This document shows, piece after piece, positions 58,178 to 64,000 of a stretch of 64,000 nt of DNA (its first letter is position 1; each line of letters opens with the position of its first letter). The translations under genes were made by a program, and so were the position numbers. The notes beneath the pieces are model-generated. The model ran no database searches. It had not been told where the DNA came from and saw only the letters and a list, made by a program, of their open reading frames with translations. The DNA comes from JACPVF01 sp964502095 (GTDB lineage Bacteria > Chloroflexota > Anaerolineae > Anaerolineales > Villigracilaceae): NCBI GenBank assembly GCA_964502095.1, contig CAZCUF010000003.1:233392-297391 (forward strand), in the 5' to 3' direction.

Positions 58178-58987
58178 TTACGAAACCATTTCCGCTTGTG
58201 CTATTAACCAATTTTCTATGTCCTTTATATTTTCACTTAATCTTGCTGCGGCTACTATTGGCAACCAGTTGGAGTACTCACTCTCTCCGCCTGGATGGAG
58301 AGAAAAGTAATGACGGAGATATGTACGATGAAAAATTTGAACGGGGGCGCGCGCCAATAAATTTCGATTTCCGCCAGCATCTGCCGACCCGAGAATTATG
58401 ATACTTGTGCGAGCCAGATCGGCCAGCGGATTTCCAAGTGTGGCATCTGCCCAATCAATAATTATCCCGCCTTGTTCTGTTACCATTATATTGCCGGGAT
58501 GAAAATCGCCATGACACAATCGGTTCCCGTTCGGCATGTGTTCTAGTGCTGTCAAAATTTTTGACCGCACTGCGATGGAAAGGATTTCAACTCGAGATAT
58601 TTTTTCCTTGATCCTTTCTCGTTGTCCGGGGACGTTTACTTGAATGGCGCTGGCATGCATTTCAGCATGAAGTTCTGCCATGCGGCGGGCATAACGAAAA
58701 ATATTCCAGGGTCTGAGTTGAAGCATTTCCAGCATCGATTTCCCTTCGATGCGTTCATACATTAATCCATTTCTATTATTCTCGCGTATTATCTCACCCA
58801 CCGATGGGACTGGCAACCCGCTGTCATGCACCGCTTGGGAAATTTGCCTTTCGTGTTCGATGTTATCTAATTGAAACCAGTCATAAAATAATTTCAGTAT
58901 CTGACTATTTTCCCATAGGTAGATTTCGGCTGTACGACCGTATGCAATAGGCGAATTTAATTTTTCATTCATCTCAATAGTATGCAT
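58178..58987 (-). CDS. APH-family phosphotransferase
   Basis: A 269-residue protein kinase-like phosphotransferase. The catalytic loop is NRLCHGDFHPGNIMV and the metal site is IIIDWADATLGNPLADLART. Members phosphorylate aminoglycosides, choline, homoserine and other small molecules; the substrate cannot be told. Start 58987 (or 58972) is chosen; the longer frame to 59134 is attC-like sequence in translation. Confidence 0.88.
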   Translation of the reverse strand: MHTIEMNEKLNSPIAYGRTAEIYLWENSQILKLFYDWFQLDNIEHERQISQAVHDSGLPVPSVGEIIRENNRNGLMYERIEGKSMLEMLQLRPWNIFRYARRMAELHAEMHASAIQVNVPGQRERIKEKISRVEILSIAVRSKILTALEHMPNGNRLCHGDFHPGNIMVTEQGGIIIDWADATLGNPLADLARTSIIILGSADAGGNRNLLARAPVQIFHRTYLRHYFSLHPGGESEYSNWLPIVAAARLSENIKDIENWLIAQAEMVS

Positions 58988-58993
58988 ATATGC

Positions 58994-59153
58994 ATCCAAC
59001 GGTAGGCGAATGCCACTGCGTAGCGTGCTTCGCGATCGGCGGGCGGGAGTATAGACAAAAGCCTGAGAGCGGAAAAAGGCTGGGGCTAGGAAAACGCCTG
59101 TAAATGGCGCAGAATCCCGCCAGTCGAATATCATCCGAAGCGCTGTGCTGGTC
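58994..59153 (-). repeat. attC-like site 6
   Basis: Minus strand runs from GACCAGCACAGCGCTTCGG, 13 bases after the receiver-gene stop, to CCTACCGTTGGAT. GTTGGAT is a perfect GTTRRRY core. Inner arms GGCGGGATTCTGCGCC and CTCCCGCCCGCC pair. The next gene starts 7 bases later. Confidence 0.62.
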
Positions 59154-59165
59154 CGCTCCCTACAT

Positions 59166-59921
59166 TCACGGCTTGTGAAATAACGACGGCAGGAGTTTTC
59201 CTAGATATTTTAGGTCGGACGAGCTTATGGTCCCAATTGCCCGTAGGACGGCCAGGGATAGAAAACTGCCTCCTATAAAGGCGGCGATTGCTACATATAC
59301 TTGCTGGGTTAATAGCCATGCGGCAATGAACAGGACAAATGCTGTAATTGGCGCAATGATGGTTGTGATTAAAACCCTGCGAAATTGCCGTTCGTCTAAA
59401 TCGGTTTTATCCCGATAGCCTTGCAAGTCTTTTATTGATAGGCGGTCCTTTTCTAAATCCGACTCCAGTTCTTTTATCCTTTTGTTCAAGTCGTTTTCAA
59501 TGGATAGATGGCGGGCTATTACCCTGACCACATCCGCTAACTCAAGCCGCCCTTCTTTCGTGAATCTTTTCTGGATGCAATAGATCCCCTGTTCGGCGGC
59601 TGTGTGAGTAATTTGCGGTTCATTGGTTCGAGCGGAATAAAGAATTCGTATTGTGTTTGGATTTCTGGCTTTTATTAAATTCAGGATTTTCCAGCCGGCG
59701 GCGGCAATATCCTCTTCGCTCAGCTCCTTTTTGAGAGACTTATCGGTATACCAGCCCAAATCTACGACCGCAATATCATACGCTTCATTTTGGGCTAATT
59801 TCGTTGCCTCCTCGAATATGGCGACGGCAACGACTTCATGATTCATCTCTTTTAATGCTTTACGAGCTTCTTCTACTTCTGTTTGCTGGTCGTCTGCCAT
59901 TAGGATTTTTAGCTGGCTCAT
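59166..59921 (-). CDS. Receiver domain fused to coiled coil and two membrane helices
   Basis: A 251-residue protein. Residues 1-125 are a response-regulator receiver: ILMADDQQTEVEEARKAL, phospho-Asp in IAVVDLGWY and Lys in CIQKRFT. A coiled coil follows (about 138-172), then a basic stretch and two membrane helices (about 178-198 and 204-226). The C-terminus is cytoplasmic. Start 59921 follows CAGGAGC. Membrane-anchored receivers without an output domain are uncommon. Confidence 0.8.
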   Translation of the reverse strand: MSQLKILMADDQQTEVEEARKALKEMNHEVVAVAIFEEATKLAQNEAYDIAVVDLGWYTDKSLKKELSEEDIAAAGWKILNLIKARNPNTIRILYSARTNEPQITHTAAEQGIYCIQKRFTKEGRLELADVVRVIARHLSIENDLNKRIKELESDLEKDRLSIKDLQGYRDKTDLDERQFRRVLITTIIAPITAFVLFIAAWLLTQQVYVAIAAFIGGSFLSLAVLRAIGTISSSDLKYLGKLLPSLFHKP

Positions 59922-60012
59922 ATTTGCTCCTGTTGAATTCCTGAACAAGACGCTCAACCTGATGAAGTTATTTTGTTCTAAATGGCGCGCCAATGGTGTT
60001 TGTTGCTGTAAG

Positions 60013-60504
60013 TCATCCCCTGTTACGGCCCAGCCACCTGTGGACGGTCGCAGTGTAATCTCGATACTCTTCGCCAAATTTCGCCATGAGATAATTCTCC
60101 TCGGGAACTATCAAGACATAATGACAAATAATGGTTGAAATTACAAGCGTGGCTAAAGCCCACAGCATATTCAAGGCGAGTGCGATGCCGAGCAGGACAA
60201 TGATACTTGCAAGATAGAGTGGGTTTCTCGATATTGCGAATACGCCCGTTTTCACCACCCGGCTTGTTGGATGACCGGGATCGGTGGGTTGACCGTGGCG
60301 GGCAAACTCACGACGAGCCAGAATGATAAGGCCTGTCCCGATTATTATGAGAGCGAGACTTGCAATAATGAAGGCTTGTCTAAAGAGTCCTTGAGTTAAG
60401 GATAACGGGATGATGAAGTGAAGGACAACGCTCGCCAGGAACGGAATTCCAAAAACGACCTCGGCAATCTCCCAGTTGCTTTTATGCGCGGAATTAACAT
60501 TCAT
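60013..60504 (-). CDS. ICMT/PEMT-like membrane methyltransferase
   Basis: A 163-residue protein with four helices. SAM-site text: VFAISRNPLYLASIIVLLG and the end EENYLMAKFGEEYRDYTATVHRWLG. Related to the larger protein at 49637-50203. Unknown lipid or small-molecule acceptor. Follows attC-like site 7 by 49 bases. Confidence 0.85.
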   Translation of the reverse strand: MNVNSAHKSNWEIAEVVFGIPFLASVVLHFIIPLSLTQGLFRQAFIIASLALIIIGTGLIILARREFARHGQPTDPGHPTSRVVKTGVFAISRNPLYLASIIVLLGIALALNMLWALATLVISTIICHYVLIVPEENYLMAKFGEEYRDYTATVHRWLGRNRG

Positions 60505-60553
60505 CTCGACTCTCCAATCCTGTTTGGCGTTACTCTTATTATCGGGCGTCGCC

Positions 60554-60705
60554 GCCCAATGCTTGCATTACTTGCGCGTAGGAGGGGTAGGGGAGGGGCC
60601 TGAGAACAGTATAAGCCTGAATCCGGAAAAATGCTTCTCGGAATCGCGGGCCTCCTGTCTTCCGCCGTAATTATCCCGATGTCTTTGCGGGACGCTTTGT
60701 TGGGC
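60554..60705 (-). repeat. attC-like site 7 (best preserved)
   Basis: A 152-base site just after the epimerase stop. The minus strand begins GCCGCCCAACAAAGCGTCCC (the RYYYAAC core GCCCAAC starts at its fourth base) and ends GCAAGCATTGGGC followed by GGC. The outer arms GCCGCCCAA-C and ATTGGGCGGC are mirror images with one mismatch. The interior carries further pairing and a CAGGAGG / CCTCCTA arm. The next gene starts 49 bases later. Confidence 0.72.
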
Positions 60706-60722
60706 GGCTTGAACGAGTTAAA

Positions 60723-61715
60723 TCAATTGTGGGGCGGCCATCCCTGTTTCTGATATTCCTTCCACGTTTCTCTCAATCCGTCATTAAACGAATGCGGTCG
60801 CCAGCCCAACAGTTGTTTTGCTTTTTGATTGCTAAAACTCCAATCTAGCCCCACCATTTCGAAGAAGTCAGGTGGAAAGATGAATTTCCCGGTAAGTACA
60901 CGACTCGCGGATGAAATGAATTTCAGGGTAGGCAAAGGGATATGCCTTTGCGGCGGCTCTTTACCAAGCACTTCTGCCACTGCATTCCAAATTTCTTTAA
61001 ACGTCAGGTTGTCGTTCCCTAGTATATAACCTTCTCCAGATTTCCCCTTTTCGTGAGCCAGGAGAATGCCGGCTACAGTGTCGTTGTAATACGATAGGCA
61101 GAGCCGATTCCTGCCATTTCCCATGATTGCCACTGGCTTGCCTGCCGCCATGCGCAATAGAGTTTGGTCTTGTAGACTCGGATGGCTTGTCGCTTGTGAA
61201 CAGCCATAGCCAAATGCCGGATAGACTATCTTGACCGGTAAACCTTTGACTGCATAGTCTTGAGCGATTTCATCGGCTGAATGTTTGGTCCTTTGATACA
61301 GACTTATATACTTTCCGGTATCGATCGATCGGGTTTCATCGGCAATTTCTCCCGGCTTTGTATTGCCCAGAACTGAGATTGAACTCACCTGCACCATGCT
61401 GTCTACTTGAAGTTCATGCGCCGCTTGAAGGACGTTTCGACTGCCATCCCGGTTAACGCGCCACCATTCTGACTCTGGAACATTGTGCCCAACGATTGCG
61501 GCTAAATGCGTCACGAATCGGCACCCCTCCATTCCTTTACGGACGGCATCCGCATTGGTCACATCCCCATCGACAAATGTAACTTCGGGAAGTTCGAGTG
61601 GAGACCGGTTTGAGCTCTTGCGGACCAGCACCCGCATGGGAACACCTTTTGCAGATAACTCTCTTACCAAAACGCGCCCAATTGAACTTGTTCCGCCCGT
61701 GATGAACATAGTCAT
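60723..61715 (-). CDS. NAD(P)-dependent epimerase/dehydratase-like SDR
   Basis: A 330-residue extended SDR. NAD loop: FITGGTSSIGRVLVRELSAKG. Active site: YQRTKHSADEIA (Tyr-x3-Lys). 'VYPAFGYG' is the usual substrate-side text. Members modify sugars, flavonoids or sterols. Stop is followed 17 bases later by attC-like site 7, a typical cassette layout. Confidence 0.9.
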   Translation of the reverse strand: MTMFITGGTSSIGRVLVRELSAKGVPMRVLVRKSSNRSPLELPEVTFVDGDVTNADAVRKGMEGCRFVTHLAAIVGHNVPESEWWRVNRDGSRNVLQAAHELQVDSMVQVSSISVLGNTKPGEIADETRSIDTGKYISLYQRTKHSADEIAQDYAVKGLPVKIVYPAFGYGCSQATSHPSLQDQTLLRMAAGKPVAIMGNGRNRLCLSYYNDTVAGILLAHEKGKSGEGYILGNDNLTFKEIWNAVAEVLGKEPPQRHIPLPTLKFISSASRVLTGKFIFPPDFFEMVGLDWSFSNQKAKQLLGWRPHSFNDGLRETWKEYQKQGWPPHN

Positions 61716-62204
61716 AGCACATTTCCCTTATGGTTTGGAAAAGTATCTTTGAGAATAGCGGCGAGCAAGATCGCTTGCACTTGACCGCCGAAGGTGGAGT
61801 CTTACCCGCCTGCGCTGAGCGAAGCGAATGTGTCCAGTGCACCAGGGCAGGATGGGGGACATCCTATTTCACGAAAGAAACAGAGGCGCAAGGCGAAGTA
61901 TACTGCCGAAATGGCAGACACATAAACCGTACAGCTAGCAGTGATGAGACCGAGAGGCTCCCGATTAGGACTTTGGGATGCGGCGCTGATGATTTCGACA
62001 CTGATGGCGCGATAAGCGACCCCGATTGGAAAGCTATATAACCCAGAGCGCCGTGCCGTTCATGCTGAACAAGAAATGCAAAAGACAGGCGTCGTTTGTT
62101 GAACAAGGCCGCGACGCCTTTTTGGGGTTATGCAGGTTGCGAATCTTCCCGCGCGAACAAGAGTGGTTCTGTTTCTTGGAACGCTGTGTTGGGCTGCCAT
62201 TAGT
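61716..62204 (-). other. Gene-poor stretch with split attC-like site
   Basis: These 489 bases hold a left core GCCCAACACAGCG (62188-62194, minus strand) after the stop of 62205. Then come about 340 unlike bases, and after them (61842-61771) the inner attC-like part GTGCACTGGACACATTCGCT and CCGCCGAAGG-type arms. An 80-codon frame (61864-62106) fills the middle but has no family, promoter or ribosome site that I can support. Confidence 0.5.
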
Positions 62205-62819
62205 TTAGAGGGCCTCTGACTGAAAATACGTCGCTATAAACCACAATGCAGTAGTTGTGGCGAAATTATCTCTATCGCTGGCTGGTACTTTGTACCCTAA
62301 TGACTGCACCCACTCAAAGAAGCCTATTGTACTGAAGCACCTGGCCCAAGCCACCGACAGTCTTGCCATAAAATCCAAACCATCATCTAGCGATAAGGGT
62401 TTCAAGATGGTCAAAATCTCTTCTATCATTGGTTTGACCGACTGAAAGATGTTCTCGTCAGTAGTTTGAGTCGATGGAGCTGGGAAACGACTAACAACCA
62501 TTTCTTCCTCTTGGCGAAAGTATTGCCAGTATCGAAAAACCCATTCGCGAGTCAATCCGCGCAAGATATGATGACGCTTCGTCTCGTTGGGATAGACAAC
62601 GAGCGTATCAATCACGCAATTTGGAGTTTCCAGTTGGCCCGCTGAATCCTTAATCGCAAAGGTATCGCGATAGGTTAACCTTTGCCCAAGTTTTTCTAAA
62701 TGAATAAATACTGCCCAAGCACCCATAGCATCACAAAGAAGCCGATGACCAAAGCCATAATCCTTCTCCTTGAGATGATGCTCAACAAATTCGATTGCAA
62801 GGGTATCCCAATCCTTCAT
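62205..62819 (-). CDS. Hypothetical soluble protein
   Basis: A 204-residue protein, mostly helical, with many aromatic residues: HHLKEKDYGFGHRLLCDAMGAW and 'FMARLSVAWARCFSTIGFFEW'. No family recognised. The stop is followed 10 bases later by an attC-like left core. Lower GC than the core-genome part of the window. Confidence 0.65.
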   Translation of the reverse strand: MKDWDTLAIEFVEHHLKEKDYGFGHRLLCDAMGAWAVFIHLEKLGQRLTYRDTFAIKDSAGQLETPNCVIDTLVVYPNETKRHHILRGLTREWVFRYWQYFRQEEEMVVSRFPAPSTQTTDENIFQSVKPMIEEILTILKPLSLDDGLDFMARLSVAWARCFSTIGFFEWVQSLGYKVPASDRDNFATTTALWFIATYFQSEAL

Positions 62820-62852
62820 GTAGAAACCTTCTGCCGTTCGTTTAGTCGGGCC

Positions 62853-62981
62853 GCCGAACAGCTTGCGTTAGTGGTGGTGGGGCGGGTTGGGATAATGCCT
62901 GAGAGCAGGAAAAGCCCGAAGCCAGAAAACTGCTTGTCGAAGCCGCAGAATCCCACCCGTCAAGTGCACGCTTTGTTGGGC
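62853..62981 (-). repeat. attC-like site 8
   Basis: A 129-base imperfect palindrome just after the lipoprotein stop. The minus strand begins GCCCAACAAAGCGTGCACTT and ends CGCAAGCTGTTCGGC. Arms CGGGTGGGAT and ATCCCAACCCG pair inside. GTTCGGC is one base off the GTTRRRY core. The next gene starts 33 bases later. Confidence 0.66.
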
Positions 62982-62998
62982 AGCGTAGCAACGCTACA

Positions 62999-63937
62999 TT
63001 ATTCTTCATAAATAGGGATTAAGCCTTCATATGGAATCATCCAAGTATCATAATCATATATTTTGAGGTTATCGAACAATACGGTTGTGGGAAAGGTGGA
63101 ATTCGTTCCAAATGCAATCAAGCCTTCTGCAAATTCGCTATCTGTAATCGCTAGGACAAGCTTGGAGTTCATAAATATTTTTGTGCTGTTCCCTTTAAAG
63201 GCAATATCAAAATGGTTAGCTTTTCCAGAACGATTTAATGAAATATCCTTGAAGGTGTTTGATAAGGTTACTGTCTCTCGATCGTACGAGATACTCGTTC
63301 CCTCATAGTTGTTCCCTGATTCCGTTCCTACGACAACGATTTTATAGACACTAAAGGTCCTGTCGCCAGGAGATACAGAGAGACAATATCCAGTCCAAAT
63401 CCCATTTCGGACGTTTTTCGCACGCCATGACAAGAAAATACTGCTATCCTTCTCATTTTCAGTAATCGTGGCATCAATGGAAAAAACTGCATCACTCACG
63501 ACAAAGCTGCTCATCACATATGGAGCAAAATAACGGAGATTGTCGCCGCTCACAAAGGCATATTGTCCACTTATATATTCCGTTCTTGCCTTGATCTCCA
63601 TGTTATAAAAGTCTCTCAGTTCTCCTTCATACCATTGTCCACTCTTCATGTCGAAGTTATCTTCAAATATTATTCTCGGAGCAGGAGTTGGAGTAGCTGT
63701 CAAAGTGGGAATGGGAGTCATCGTTGGAGTAGAAGTGATCGCTGGTGAAAGTGTCATGCTCGAATTCTGTGCATTTTTAGTTGCAGTTCCAGAAGACCCC
63801 GCCAGGACTGTTTCGACAACCGAAGTGCTGATCGATGCTGCATCTACCGTTGGCACTGATGTACTGGCGGTGTTACAACCATAACCCAAAAGCAGAACCA
63901 AAGACATAAGTTGAAAAACTACTTCTTTCTTTTGCAT
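62999..63937 (-). CDS. Exported lipoprotein with lectin-like domain
   Basis: A 312-residue protein with lipobox-like LLGYGC (Cys21), a Ser/Thr/Pro linker with ITSTPTMTPIPTLTATPTP (residues about 67-86), and a C-terminal beta-sandwich (90-300) of concanavalin/LamG or DUF1080 type: DNFDMKSGQWYEGE at its start, 'FDIAFKGNSTKIFMNSKLVLAI' and FDNLKIYDYD at its end. Likely a surface carbohydrate-binding protein. Complete at both ends; 63 bases of window remain after its start. Confidence 0.78.
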   Translation of the reverse strand: MQKKEVVFQLMSLVLLLGYGCNTASTSVPTVDAASISTSVVETVLAGSSGTATKNAQNSSMTLSPAITSTPTMTPIPTLTATPTPAPRIIFEDNFDMKSGQWYEGELRDFYNMEIKARTEYISGQYAFVSGDNLRYFAPYVMSSFVVSDAVFSIDATITENEKDSSIFLSWRAKNVRNGIWTGYCLSVSPGDRTFSVYKIVVVGTESGNNYEGTSISYDRETVTLSNTFKDISLNRSGKANHFDIAFKGNSTKIFMNSKLVLAITDSEFAEGLIAFGTNSTFPTTVLFDNLKIYDYDTWMIPYEGLIPIYEE

Positions 63938-64000
63938 GTTGAAGGGTTTGACCTGCCTCAGTTATTGTGTCCAGTCGGAATGAGAGTCTGAGCGGGTAGA

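Noticed and set aside
61864..62106. 80-codon minus-strand frame as a real gene
   Set aside because: It lies inside a split attC-like site, with no ribosome site or family; the following sequence is palindromic rather than coding.
51420..62981. CRISPR array made from the repeated GAGCGAAGCGAATGTGTC segments
   Set aside because: The copies are few, kilobases apart, lie within larger palindromes after genes, and have no regular spacers or cas genes.
1..64000. tRNA or rRNA genes
   Set aside because: All gaps between genes were scanned by eye for cloverleaf-like inverted repeats with a GTTCGA-type T-loop; none was convincing. A tRNAscan run would be decisive.

Overview
The window reads as a chromosomal segment of a member of the Chloroflexota, most likely class Anaerolineae. 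This is an inference from gene content and style: a BTAD-AAA regulator, a membrane-bound NarGHJI reductase, a Tad/Flp pilus locus without an outer-membrane secretin gene, large multi-membrane glycosyltransferases, Ser/Thr/Pro-linker lipoproteins, and -10 boxes placed only 6-7 bases before start codons. No rRNA or tRNA gene was seen.

Layout. (1) 0-5.5 kb: a regulator cut by the window edge, two NTF2/SnoaL-like proteins, small membrane proteins and decayed remnants. (2) 5.7-15.1 kb: a respiratory nitrate-reductase operon: degenerate receiver protein, membrane-anchored cytochrome c, narG, narH, narJ, narI, a TDT/SLAC1-type anion transporter and an FmdE-like zinc protein. (3) 15.2-25 kb: core genes: lipoprotein, VanZ-like protein, scpA, moaC-moaD-moaE (molybdopterin synthesis, which the nitrate reductase needs), threonine synthase-like, fabF, rplS, a C26 peptidase, murI and a lipid kinase. 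(4) 24-28.2 kb: three tandem membrane proteins of glycosyltransferase type. (5) 28.2-36.6 kb: a NarL/DegS-like two-component pair followed by a Tad pilus locus (two near-identical Flp pilins, a dead third copy, cpaB, tadZ/cpaE, tadA, tadB, tadC). (6) 36.7-41.5 kb: comF, hpf, a pterin/folate cluster (folE, folK, folB, pteridine-reductase-like SDR) and phenylalanine hydroxylase. (7) 41.5-46.5 kb: accessory minus-strand genes, including a TetR-controlled oxidoreductase pair with two matching operators and an arylamine N-acetyltransferase.

(8) About 47-64 kb: every gene lies on the minus strand. Many are small and of unknown function, and several of the gaps between them hold imperfect palindromes that resemble integron attC recombination sites. 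These begin RYYYAAC followed by AAAGCG and a TGCAC-TTGAC arm, and end in GTTRRRY-like cores. I interpret this stretch as an integron gene-cassette array, or a cluster of attC sites without an integrase, because no intI is visible in the window. Cassette-borne genes include a methyltransferase, DHFR-like, phosphotransferase, epimerase and receiver-membrane protein, plus a block of short unknown proteins at 53.1-55.8 kb that is the best candidate for an undescribed module.
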